A DNA stretch of 9,963 nucleotides from Saccharothrix sp. NRRL B-16348 (GCF_001280085.1 NZ_LGED01000031.1:1-9963); one strand, 5' to 3'. Positions 1 through 6,715 are shown, numbered from the stretch's first letter. Notes: generated by a model not told the origin, from the letters alone. Translations and numbers: made by a program.

Positions 1-624
1 GGCCGGACCATCGGTGTAGGTGTAGGTCGCGTCACGCTCGATCGCGCCACGCCCTTCCAGGTAGTCGTGCCGCAGCAACAACTCCGGCCCCTCACCCGGT
101 CCCGGCTTGGGCCCCAGCGCGTTGAGCAACGGGTGGAACTCCGCGATGTACACGAACCCACCCGGCTTGAGCAGCTCAACCACCGTCGCCGCCCACCGCG
201 GCAGATCCGGCAGATAGCACAACGCACCCTTGCCGGTGTAGACGACGTCGAACCGTCCTGCACCGAGATGTGCCACCGCGTCGTGGACATCGGCCTCCAC
301 GTACTCGATCTTCGCCCCTTCCCCCGCGGCGATACGCCGAGCTTCGACAACGGCCGCCGCCGAGAAGTCCAACCCGGTGACGCGAGCTCCCTGCCGCGCG
401 AAAGCGATCGTCTCGGCACCGATGTGGCACTGCAGATGCGCCAACTCCCGACCTGCGAGCTCCCCGAGATCAGACCACTCGAACGGGGCGAACCAACTCC
501 GCGGATCGCGCCTGCCCACCGCGTAGAACTCACTCGCCACGTGCACCGGCGTCCGCGCGTCCCAGTTCGCCCGGTTCGCCCGAACCATCTCCCCGACCTC
601 GACACCGAAGCTCATACCCGACAT
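1..624 (-). CDS. Class I SAM-dependent methyltransferase, 3' end outside window
   Basis: The minus-strand frame is open from an ATG at 624 to the left edge, giving 208 residues, so the C-terminus is missing. Numbering from a second in-frame ATG at 615, the N-terminal part has the family-like HVASEFYAVG segment near residues 25-34. The SAM-binding motif I region follows at about 61-83, LQCHIGAE and then GARVTGLDFS. An acidic motif follows (YVEADVHDAV), then FDVVYTGKGAL and a motif near LLKPGGFVYIAEFHP. This order is typical of small-molecule methyltransferases of the Methyltransf_25 type; the substrate cannot be read from sequence. An in-frame TAG lies just before the ATG at 624, so the start is 624 or 615; neither has a strong ribosome binding site. 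It is divergent from the secreted protein at 797 and shows no sign of decay within the window. Confidence 0.88.
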   Translation of the reverse strand, partial: MSGMSFGVEVGEMVRANRANWDARTPVHVASEFYAVGRRDPRSWFAPFEWSDLGELAGRELAHLQCHIGAETIAFARQGARVTGLDFSAAAVVEARRIAAGEGAKIEYVEADVHDAVAHLGAGRFDVVYTGKGALCYLPDLPRWAATVVELLKPGGFVYIAEFHPLLNALGPKPGPGEGPELLLRHDYLEGRGAIERDATYTYTDGPA

Positions 625-693
625 CTACCAGCACGCCCGGCACACGGACCCAGCCGCCACGCACCAGTCACCCACATGGGCTACTCGATTCGC

Positions 694-710
694 CCTATTC
701 CTTCCTATTC
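694..710. repeat. CCTATTC direct repeat in divergent intergenic region
   Basis: Two copies of CCTATTC start at 694 and 704, exactly 10 bp apart, about one helical turn. They lie between the divergent methyltransferase (start 624 or 615) and the secreted protein (start 797). The spacing would suit a regulator binding one face of the DNA, but a chance repeat of this length cannot be excluded. Confidence 0.3.
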
Positions 711-796
711 GGAAAGACAGAATCCTGTTCCCACCACAACGACCGCAGGATGCTCGTGACCACCAATACGGTATCGAACCGAGAAGGGTGATCACC

Positions 797-1165
797 ATGA
801 CCGCGATCCGCACCAAACTACGTCACACACTCGTCCTCATAGCCACCACCATTTCCGCCCTCACGACCACGTCCACGACCGACGCCCACAGCGCACCCCT
901 CCCAGTCGGCTGCGGCTTCCAGCACGTCAACCCCGATCACCACAACGGCGCGACATCCCTCTACACCCACTGCGCCGACACGTTCATCCTCATCCGAGTC
1001 GACACCACCCTCGACAGCTACCACGCCTGCGTCGGCCCTCGAGGCTCCTTGAGGTTCTTCCCCAGCAACGAAGTCAAGTACGCCTACCACGTCCCGATCC
1101 AACCGAGACTGATCACCGCGTCCGACGGCCGCCAAATCTGCTCCACCACCCAACCGCCGGTCTGA
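797..1165 (+). CDS. Small secreted four-cysteine protein, DUF6355-like
   Basis: This encodes 122 residues. The ATG at 797 is preceded by GAGAAGGG (781-788) at good ribosome-binding distance and is preferred over an in-frame GTG at 788. The N-terminus has basic residues (RTKLRH), then a hydrophobic stretch (LVLIATTISAL) and a small-residue region, as expected of a Sec signal peptide cleaved near residue 30. The mature part has exactly four cysteines in the order CGF, Y-T-HC, CVGP and a near-terminal QIC. This allows two disulfides and resembles, from memory, the pattern of the actinobacterial DUF6355 family, which some databases label as natural-product-associated without a proven function. 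An I-R-V-D segment between the second and third cysteines also fits. The family match is inference; secretion is well supported. No partner gene follows in the same direction. Confidence 0.8.
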   Translation: MTAIRTKLRHTLVLIATTISALTTTSTTDAHSAPLPVGCGFQHVNPDHHNGATSLYTHCADTFILIRVDTTLDSYHACVGPRGSLRFFPSNEVKYAYHVPIQPRLITASDGRQICSTTQPPV

Positions 1166-1178
1166 CGTCCCGATGCGT

Positions 1179-1220
1179 CAGGACGGTGTCCGCTCCTTGC
1201 CGGGGTTCGGCACCGTCCTG
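1179..1220 (+). terminator. Terminator-like 10-bp perfect hairpin
   Basis: CAGGACGGTG at 1179-1188 is exactly complementary to CACCGTCCTG at 1211-1220, with a 22-base loop. It starts 14 bp after the stop codon of the secreted protein. There is no T-tract, which is common for actinomycete terminators; the loop is long, so a regulatory inverted repeat is an alternative. Confidence 0.45.
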
Positions 1221-1260
1221 GCCGATCAATCAACCCGTCCCGCAACACCGGACGATTCAG

Positions 1261-2312
1261 CGCCCCTACAACGTCGCGCTGCGCTCGTCCCAGGCAGGCG
1301 GCGTGGTCAGTGACGGCAACAGCATGAACGGTCTCGCCTCGCCGCGTTCGACGGCGCCGGTGGGACCGGGTGGAGGGAGTCCGAACTGGCGGTGAACCCA
1401 CAGGGCGACACCATCCGGGTCGACCTGGCCGTGGCCAACGTCGCCGACGCGCTGTTCGACTCGCGGGTCGTCGTGGACGTGGTCGAGAAGAAGAAGCTGA
1501 CCATCAGCCAGGTGCAGCTGCGGGACATCGACAACCAGGCCTTGCAATACCTCAGCGCGTCCAACCACAAGTACTTCGGCGGCCAGACGCGCGTGCACGG
1601 CACGATCACCGTGCAGGGGCCGAAGGACGACTCGCTGACCGAGCTCACCCTGGAGGTGCTGGAGGGCGGGGTGATCGCGCGCGGCACCCTCGCCCCGCCG
1701 TCCGACCCACGCTGATCACCACGTTCGGCGACGACGAGGAAACCCGGATCACCACCAGCCAACTGCTGTTCGAGATCCCGGCCGCGCAACTCGCCGCCGC
1801 CCAACCAGTCCGCCAACGGCGCGCTCACGTTGCGCGTGCGGGCGCGGTCCTCCAGCGGGGAGACGGCCGAGAAGAGCGCCGGCAGCGTGACGAAGCTGGC
1901 GCGGTTCACCGGCGGCAACCGCTACGGCGGACGGGACACCGCCGTCGGTGGCGACGACTGGGCGCGGCCAACGGTGCGGGCGTTCATCGACGGCGCGGCC
2001 CAGACGTGGGGCGACTTCTCCAACATGAACGGCGGCCCTTTCCCGCCGCACGACTCCCACCGCGTCGGCACCAGCGCCGACGGCTGGTTCACCGGCTACA
2101 ACAACCGCGACGCCACCACGGCCGCGACGATCATCGGCCACCTCAACACGCACGGCACCCGCATCCGCACCGTGTACGTGACCTTCGCGACGGGCGGCGC
2201 CTTCGCACAAGCCATCGCGAACGTCACGCTCAACGACGGTCGGGCGACCACGTCGGTAATCCGCAACCACGGCGGCCACACCACCCACTTCCACTGGGAG
2301 GTCAACCCCTGA
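1261..2312 (+). pseudogene. Decayed LAS-type (murein endopeptidase-like) metallopeptidase, C-terminal part
   Basis: A single protein can be followed through frames that change near 1340, 1693-1700 and 1797-1805. These correspond to single-base changes of minus one, minus one and plus one relative to the ancestral frame. The upstream two thirds is beta-rich (for example DLAVANVADALFDSRVVVDV) and may be an accessory domain. The last 130 residues contain SHRVGTSAD, where His (2058-2060) and Asp (2079-2081) are spaced H-x6-D. Near the end HFH gives the H-x-H pair (2286-2294). This H-x6-D plus H-x-H pattern is the zinc site of LAS peptidases such as MepA, which cut peptidoglycan cross-links. The domain reads in one frame from about 1830 to its TGA, so the catalytic part itself is intact. 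No credible start or signal peptide is visible; the left limit is approximate. If the shifts are sequencing errors the gene could be longer and functional. Confidence 0.6.
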
Positions 2313-2359
2313 CGAGCCGCGGTGGTGCGCGCGGACAGTCGACGCCGCTCCACCCGCCA

Positions 2360-2763
2360 CCCCGGCCCCACCAAAAGTCCGAGACGTGACCCGGTGGATG
2401 CTGCAACACCCCGCCGACCTCGATGACCGGGAGCGCGGTCGGCTGAACGAGATCCTGGCTCGCAGCTCGGCCCTGCAGAGGTTGGCCTACCACGTCGCGT
2501 CCTTCGCGGAGATGATGACGGGTCTGCACGGCGAACGCCTCGATGCATGGATCGCCGCGGTCGAAGCGGACGACTTCCCGCAGTTGCACTCGTTCACCGC
2601 CGGGCTCAAACGCGACTACGCCGCGGTGGTCAACGGCCTCACGATGGAGCACAACTCCGGAGCAGTCGAAGGTTCCGTGTCACGTCTGAAATCGATCAAG
2701 AGAAGCATGTACGGGCGGGCGAAGCTCGACTTACTCCGCAAGAAGATCCTCTGCCGGGTCTGA
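2360..2763 (+). pseudogene. ISL3-family transposase, C-terminal fragment (copy A)
   Basis: The open frame carries the last 130 or so residues of an ISL3-family transposase. TRWMLQHPADL comes first, then a helical stretch, then LHSFTAGLKRDYAAV. The diagnostic end follows, HNSGAVEG (containing the last catalytic Glu of the DDE/RNase H-like fold), then RLKSIKRSMYGRAKLDLLRKK. The N-terminal zinc-binding region and the first catalytic Asp residues are absent upstream, where the LAS peptidase remnant ends at 2312. The fragment has no start of its own and cannot be active. It runs on the plus strand, opposite to the ISL3 copy at 5297-6105, and is followed directly by the terminal repeat at 2776-2822. 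Confidence 0.85.
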
Positions 2764-2775
2764 CCCCACCCACAT

Positions 2776-2822
2776 GTTGATCACTCAATCAGCGACAGGA
2801 CCCATTTCAGAGAGCACCATCA
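2776..2822 (+). repeat. ISL3 terminal inverted repeat, right end of copy A
   Basis: This 47-bp stretch after the transposase fragment matches 6195-6242 at about 44 of 48 aligned positions, including TTGATCAC, CAGCGACAGGACCC and CAGAGAGCACCATCA. The transposases run in opposite directions, so the two stretches are the 3' end of one copy and the 5' end of the other. They are therefore the two terminal inverted repeats of the same element type. Read inward it begins GGTGCTCTCTG, a GG start being usual in ISL3; the exact edge is 2818 or 2822. Confidence 0.75.
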
Positions 2823-3242
2823 CCTGGGCTCCGAGGCCCTGCTCGCTGCAGAGACCGCACTGTCGCGCAAGATCGAGGAGTTCCGCCGCGTCTTCTCCGA
2901 GGCGTGGGAGCGGGTTTTCTGTCTCGCCGCCGAGCTCGCGGGCGACTCCATGTCCACCGACGACTTCCACGGCGAGGTGCTCTGGCGCGACATGGGACAG
3001 CGCTCCCTGGCACAGTCCGCGGACGCCTGGGCAAGCTCGCCGAGCAGCTCGGCGTGCCCCGCCGCGGCCTGTGGCGGCGCATTCCCGGCGTCACGCAGCC
3101 CGAGATCGACGAGTGGGAAGACCTCCGCGAGGAGGAGGACGCCGAGCTGATGCTCGCCGCCTCCGTCCGGCGCGCGACGGCCCCGGCCCCGGTGCAGTTC
3201 TCCGACGCGCCGCGCGCCAGCTCCGGGCAGGTGGCCGCGTGA
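2823..3242 (+). pseudogene. Phage portal protein (SPP1 gp6-like), C-terminal fragment with frameshift
   Basis: Reading starts immediately outside the ISL3 terminal repeat with LGSEALLAAETALSRKIEEF and continues through AWERVF, DDFHGEVLWRDM and RSLAQSADA. It then moves one frame to GKLAEQLGVPRRGLWRRIPG, TQPEIDEWEDL and a polar tail ending at TGA 3240-3242. Together these are the C-terminal region of tailed-phage portal proteins of the SPP1 gp6 type: the helical SEALLAAE segment, WRD, ADA-x-KL and IPGVT. The dodecameric portal is the DNA gate of the capsid. The frame change at about 3026 is explained by loss of one base (GCC TGG for an ancestral GCC CTG GGC). The N-terminal three quarters is missing, apparently cut by insertion of ISL3 copy A. 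This is a prophage relic and not functional. Confidence 0.75.
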
Positions 3243-3412
3243 GGGCCATGGCGATCGACCTGCGCAACGCCGCGGGCGCCGCTCCGGCCCCGCGCGTGCT
3301 GGCATTCGCGCCGAGGCACGTTGCGCTGCCCGAGATCGGATCTTCTCCTGACCAGCAAGGCCACGTGAGTTCGCGCCCAAAGGTGCCGCCAACTGCAGAA
3401 CGGTTCCCTTGA
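3239..3412 (+). pseudogene. Fragment of gene following the phage portal gene
   Basis: A GTG at 3239 overlaps the TGA of the portal fragment (GTGA), the translational coupling expected inside a phage head operon, where a minor capsid or head-morphogenesis gene often follows the portal. The encoded 57 residues begin MRAMAIDLRNAAG and soon become low-complexity, ending at TGA 3410-3412. I recognise no domain. It is probably the stump of the next phage gene, fused to unrelated sequence at an unknown point; a chance open frame is the alternative. Confidence 0.35.
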
Positions 3413-3447
3413 CTACATCGCGACGGAGCCATCTTACAGTTGTCGAC

Positions 3448-4419
3448 TCATTTCCCTTCAGTGTCCCCGGCCTGCATCGGATCAACCGGATCAACCGCAC
3501 GTGGCGGTTCCGTGGATTCGTATCCTACTTCCATTTCGATTGGAACCGATTGTTTCGAGAGATAACCAACAGGCCACACTGGTGTTCGGAATGGCACCAT
3601 ATCCGGCTCAGAAGATTCGACCACCGGCGGCTGCGGCTGCGGCGGCGACGACGGCTGCGGCTGCGGCGGCGACGACGGCTGCCGCTGCTGCGGCGGCGAC
3701 GACGGCTGCCGCTGCTGCGGCGGCGACGACGGCGGCTGTGGCTGTGGCTGTGGCTGTGGCTGTGGCTGTGGCTGATACTCGGTCAGCAGGTCAATCAGTT
3801 TCACCTGTTTCCACTTTTCCTCAAGCACCTTTATGCGCAGACCCAACTCTTCATTCCCCACTTGAGAATGAAGAGGAACGCGCCTTTTCTGTTCGTAAAG
3901 CCTCCGTGCAGACGTTCTGCGCAGGTAACCGGCAGCCTGGTTCTTCCTGTACGAAGCAAACGCCTCGCATGCAATGACGGCGCACCCTACGGCCACGAGA
4001 ACGAGGATGGAATAGAGACTCTCGTTCTCTCGGGCCACTACGTCGATATCCTGATCACTATAGGCGCCGAAGGCAGCGCGCATCCAACCCGGTCGCGATT
4101 TCGCATCGACATAGAAGATGGACACAATAATGCCGCAAGTAATCAGGGAGCAAGCCCACATCATAGCCGAAAAAACCAGGAACAGTGGTCTTCGTTCAAC
4201 TTTCTCGAAGTCCAGGTACCTCAGTGCAGCAACTTCGAAATTCCTTGCAAGACTGACGTAGACAGGACTTTCCTTTGGCGCGTCGCTAAGAATCGCCGCA
4301 GCGGCCTGGGCACGGTTCGCAAGTCGAATGCGACGCTGCCCGTCTTTGATCAGAGCCGCATAGAAAGCGACTACCGGAGCCAATACCAATCCCAGAATCT
4401 TCAACATCAGGTCCAGCAT
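3448..4419 (-). CDS. Membrane protein with Pro/Gln/Ser repeat C-terminal tail, function unknown
   Basis: This encodes 323 residues. The ATG at 4419 has GGAAG nine bases upstream. Three hydrophobic segments are visible: about 3-24, 78-104 (LFLVFSAMMWACSLITCGII) and 135-155 (YSILVLVAVGCAVIA). A charged, probably coiled helix follows at 193-214. A low-complexity tail at 215-266 consists of PQ dipeptides and then PSSPPQQRQ and PSSPPQPQ units. The last 55 residues are acidic and Pro-rich. No enzyme motif is seen. The three helices plus disordered repeat tail suggest a membrane anchor displaying a flexible arm; this is inference. GC is visibly lower than in neighbouring genes, and the gene lies between relics of phage and IS elements, so it was probably acquired by transfer. 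It is intact and convergent with the phage relic. An inverted repeat at 4450-4483 may control it. Confidence 0.82.
   Translation of the reverse strand: MLDLMLKILGLVLAPVVAFYAALIKDGQRRIRLANRAQAAAAILSDAPKESPVYVSLARNFEVAALRYLDFEKVERRPLFLVFSAMMWACSLITCGIIVSIFYVDAKSRPGWMRAAFGAYSDQDIDVVARENESLYSILVLVAVGCAVIACEAFASYRKNQAAGYLRRTSARRLYEQKRRVPLHSQVGNEELGLRIKVLEEKWKQVKLIDLLTEYQPQPQPQPQPQPQPPSSPPQQRQPSSPPQQRQPSSPPQPQPSSPPQPQPPVVESSEPDMVPFRTPVWPVGYLSKQSVPIEMEVGYESTEPPRAVDPVDPMQAGDTEGK
3629..3775. repeat. Nested tandem repeats encoding the PQ/PSSPP tail
   Basis: There are two exact 24-bp units (3629-3652 and 3653-3676) and two exact 27-bp units (3677-3703 and 3704-3730), all ending GGCGGCGACGAC. Six GGCTGT hexamers follow (3734-3769). 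All units are multiples of three, so copy-number change keeps the gene in frame and only alters tail length. On the plus strand the tract is G-rich and strongly strand-biased. Confidence 0.9.
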
Positions 4420-4449
4420 GGGTCTAGGCTTCCATCCGATTCGTCCGAT

Positions 4450-4483
4450 GCCACTAGCCGCGCCAAAGATTCACGCTAGTGGC
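4450..4483. promoter_or_regulatory. 9-bp perfect inverted repeat upstream of the membrane protein gene
   Basis: GCCACTAGC (4450-4458) and GCTAGTGGC (4475-4483) are exactly complementary and separated by 16 bp. The near arm is 31 bp from the ATG at 4419 of the minus-strand membrane gene, a normal position for an operator or a 5' leader hairpin. No regulator is encoded beside it, so its role is inferred from position only. It lies in a 249-bp gap (4420-4668) that also holds a small GGGCC-TGTG-GGCCC hairpin at 4551-4564. Confidence 0.4.
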
Positions 4484-4668
4484 GTAGCGGTCTCCTTCGA
4501 TCTGTGTGCAGGTCGAGATGGAAGACGTACCACAGTCCCCGATCCGACGAGGGCCTGTGGGCCCGCGCTCTTTCAACGCTCAACTCCGTTCGACCGCACA
4601 CCCCATCGATTCCACACTCGACAACCCGGATGCCGCGCTTGCGTATGTGATCCACGGGAGAAAAGCCC

Positions 4669-5295
4669 GTGCCGACGACGCACAGCTCCACAAAAACCTC
4701 ATCACCTCAGGCCGATATAGGCCGATGGGTGAACTACCACGGATCATTGGACGACTACTGGGGCCGGTACCGAATCGCCTCCGTCAGCGACACTGCGGAC
4801 CGCCTCCGATACGAACTCGCCGACGAGCAGGACCGGATCATCTTGAGCGGCGTGAGCCGCAAGTCCTTCACGCTCATCGCCGACGGTCCACCGCACCACC
4901 TCCGGGACCTCCACCAGCGCCTCGCGGCGGTCAGGCAGGCGGCCCACCGCCGGTTCGGCAATGAGCTGCCCGCACAGTTGGACAACGCCATCCGCAGGCT
5001 TCCCGAGGTGGTCGCGGCCAATAGGCACGCCGAGGCCGAGCACTACCTCCTGTCGCTCGAAGCCACCGTCGGCTGCATCAGCGGCGAGGACTTCCAGCAG
5101 CGCGCCGGGGCGGTGGTCGTCACGATCAACGATGAGTCGTGGTCGCCGTGGCCGCCGGAGCAGATCGCGACACCTGCCCCGTCATCTCCGCCGAATGACG
5201 ATCTCCGATCACCGAACCTCGACTCGCTCTGCGGCACCGACGGCATGGTCTACGACCCGGCGCGCGCATTCAGCCACGTACTCGCCGGTTGCTGA
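4669..5295 (+). CDS. Conserved-looking hypothetical protein, 208 residues
   Basis: A GTG start at 4669 is preceded by GGGAG (4656-4660) with 8 bases between, a good ribosome binding site that decides the start. I do not recognise the family with certainty. Residues 19-70 (GRWVNYHGSLDDYWGRYRI, then alternating polar and hydrophobic residues) look like a small beta barrel, similar to short SH3-like domains in actinomycete hypotheticals. Residues 77-140 are helical and charged (HHLRDLHQRLAAVRQAAHRR and following). Residues 165-180 are Pro-rich and likely flexible. There is no signal peptide or membrane segment, so it is probably cytoplasmic. It is intact, with codon use typical of the genome. 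Its stop is next to the broken end of ISL3 copy B, so its natural C-terminus may have been altered by the event that truncated that element. Confidence 0.7.
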   Translation: MPTTHSSTKTSSPQADIGRWVNYHGSLDDYWGRYRIASVSDTADRLRYELADEQDRIILSGVSRKSFTLIADGPPHHLRDLHQRLAAVRQAAHRRFGNELPAQLDNAIRRLPEVVAANRHAEAEHYLLSLEATVGCISGEDFQQRAGAVVVTINDESWSPWPPEQIATPAPSSPPNDDLRSPNLDSLCGTDGMVYDPARAFSHVLAGC

Positions 5296-5296
5296 T

Positions 5297-6105
5297 CGAA
5301 CATCTGGGCGCACAACTGACCTGCTTCGAAGTGAACGTGCTTGTCGGGTTGCTGGAGTTCTCACAGCATGGTCGCGCAGGTCATCGCTATGCCGTCTGAT
5401 CGTTTTCTCGAAATAGCCGGCCAGGCCGTGCCAGAGGTGCCAGCGGTCGGCCACCTGCAGGGCGCCGGGGTGCGCCGAGGCGGGCGCCTTCGGCGTACGC
5501 GCCGGCACGATCACGACAGACGACGACCACGCCGGGGTGCGCGCGGAGCCACTCGGCGAGGCTGTCCGCGGAACGGTCCGCGAGCAGGTCGACCGGCCGG
5601 TGAGTGGCCATGTCCAGCAGGATGGTCCCGTAGCTGCGGCGGCGCTTGAAGGCGACGTCGTCGACCCCAGCACCGTGATCGGCGCGATCGGCGGGTCGGG
5701 AACGGTGCGCACCAGGCGCAACAACGTGTCCCGGCCGGTCACCAGGCCAAGGCGGTCGACCAACCGAGTTCCGGAACGAGCCGCCACCGCCAGCCCGATC
5801 GACTCCAACGTCGCGCGTAGCCCTTGGCTGCGCCGTGCGTGCGCGCTGGTCACACCGTCCACCTGCTCGGCGAATGTCCCGACCGGGCATGTCCCGTTGT
5901 CACAGAAGAACCGGCGCATCCGCAGCCACAGCACCACCGGTAGTCCCGCCACCGGCATGTCAGCCACCCGACGGTCATAGCGACTGTGAACCCGGCGCGA
6001 CCCGACCCCACACGACGAACAGGCACTCACACTCGCCTTGGCACATCCCCAGATCCGCACACCACTCGGAACCTGCTCGACCTTCTCGACCACCACTCCG
6101 GCCAA
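5297..6105 (-). pseudogene. ISL3-family transposase, N-terminal part with two frameshifts (copy B)
   Basis: The minus strand encodes the start of an ISL3 transposase. A zinc-binding region has Cys at about 29, 32, 68 and 73 (CSSCG and then FFCDNGTCP). A helix-turn-helix-like stretch follows, then the catalytic core. The frame is lost by one base at a G run (5665-5668 on plus), so that GVDDVAF with the first catalytic Asp lies in the next frame. It returns by one extra base at another run (5467-5470), after which [11 protein letters not shown] is back in frame. After [17 protein letters not shown] (near 5375) similarity to the family stops, so the C-terminal third including the last catalytic Glu is missing. 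The listed start is a TTG; upstream the frame runs on without ATG or GTG, so the true start is also damaged. The low end is approximate. Copy A has the missing half but on the opposite strand. Confidence 0.82.
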
Positions 6106-6133
6106 ATGCGGCAGCAGGTCCGCTAACCCATCA

Positions 6134-6156
6134 TGATCACACTCCGGTCGTGATCA
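6134..6156. repeat. TGATCAC inverted pair inside ISL3 copy B, upstream of transposase
   Basis: TGATCAC (6134-6140) and GTGATCA (6150-6156) form a 7-bp stem with a 9-base loop between the transposase start and the terminal repeat. A further TGATCAC occurs at 6197-6203 inside the terminal repeat. These may be sub-terminal transposase sites or a leader hairpin that limits transposase expression; the role is inferred. Confidence 0.35.
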
Positions 6157-6194
6157 CAGACCGCGTGGAACGACCTCCGCACGGACCCAACAAA

Positions 6195-6242
6195 GTTGAT
6201 CACGCAACCAGCGACAGGACCCTATTCCAGAGAGCACCATCA
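6195..6242 (-). repeat. ISL3 terminal inverted repeat, 5' end of copy B
   Basis: This is the partner of the repeat at 2776-2822, with about 44 of 48 positions identical and one base inserted (CCCTATTCCAG against CCCATTTCAG). It lies about 90 bp upstream of the transposase coding region and marks the outer edge of the element at 6238 or 6242. The next four bases after the shared CACC are ATCA in both copies, which could be part of the repeat or a shared target preference. Confidence 0.75.
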
Positions 6243-6299
6243 GTACGAGACAGCGGCGTCAGCGCCTCGCCAACGACCCCGGAAGGGTCGGGACTCCCC

Positions 6300-6715
6300 T
6301 GCGAAAGGCCTAACACGCCCTGGACCTCTCGCGCAGATACCAGCGGTGGCCGCCCCACTGGTCGAGGAGACGGCGGGCGGTACTGAGCAGTGCCCGTCCT
6401 TTGACATCGTCGTCGGCGCCGATCGAGCGCGGCGCGCAGCAACGACGTGGCGGGCTGGGTTTGACGCAGCAGGAGGTAGGTGCTGCCCGCGATGTCGTCC
6501 AGGCGTGCGCCGTCGAAGAAGTCGGTGCCTTGGGGTGGGTCGGTGATCGCCTCCGCGTGGCGGCGGGCCGCGTCGAGCGCTTCGAGACTGGCTCGGGTGT
6601 CGCATCGCGGCATGGGTTCGTGCAAGGAGTGCGCTCACCCAGGCACGGCGTCGTGGGCTCGACGACGCGCTTTCCACGTGGGCGCGCGGCCACGTCGACG
6701 TACCCGACAGCCTCT
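6300..6715 (-). pseudogene. Remnant of XRE-family regulator, TPR-like C-terminal region
   Basis: Three minus-strand frames join into one decayed sequence. RRAWVSALLARTHAAM leads into DTRASLEALDAARRHAEAI, then FFDGARLDDIAGSTYLLLR and LLRAALD, and then GADDDVKGRALLSTARRLLD. Shifts lie near 6611-6616 and 6410-6425, each explained by one lost base. This order, alpha-helical with F-D-x-A-R-L and A-K/V-G-R-A-L segments, is that of the C-terminal TPR-like half of actinomycete XRE regulators. It is a different sequence from the regulator at 7762-9044. No DNA-binding region is recognisable upstream and the gene fades out before the ISL3 terminal repeat at 6242, which may have cut it. The sequence from 6716 to 6874 shows nothing I can name. 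Confidence 0.5.

Noticed and set aside
671..680. CCCACATGGG as a palindromic operator
   Set aside because: Only four-base arms are complementary, which is expected by chance in this composition.
67..759. 230-residue plus-strand open frame opposite the methyltransferase
   Set aside because: The minus strand carries all methyltransferase motifs in one frame; the plus-strand product is compositionally biased and has no domain.
1370..2389. 339-residue plus-strand open frame as an independent gene
   Set aside because: It is Arg/Ala/Gln-rich noise except for a short central section (about 1695-1803) that belongs to the frameshifted metallopeptidase.
3409..3434. Possible promoter TTGACT with TACAGT or TCTTAC downstream
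   Set aside because: The -35-like hexamer is good, but the spacing to a TANNNT box is 20 bp and it would fire into a convergent gene with no plus-strand gene following.
3629..3775. CRISPR-like array
   Set aside because: The repeats are contiguous with no unique spacers and encode a low-complexity protein tail, so this is a coding tandem repeat.
3409..4479. 356-residue plus-strand open frame opposite the membrane protein
   Set aside because: It contains long Arg/Leu tracts produced by reading the tandem repeats antisense; the minus frame has a ribosome binding site, membrane helices and balanced composition.
2360..6242. Functional composite transposon
   Set aside because: Both ISL3 copies are truncated at the inward or outward side and lack complete transposase genes and one terminal repeat each, so mobilisation as a unit from this locus is not supported.
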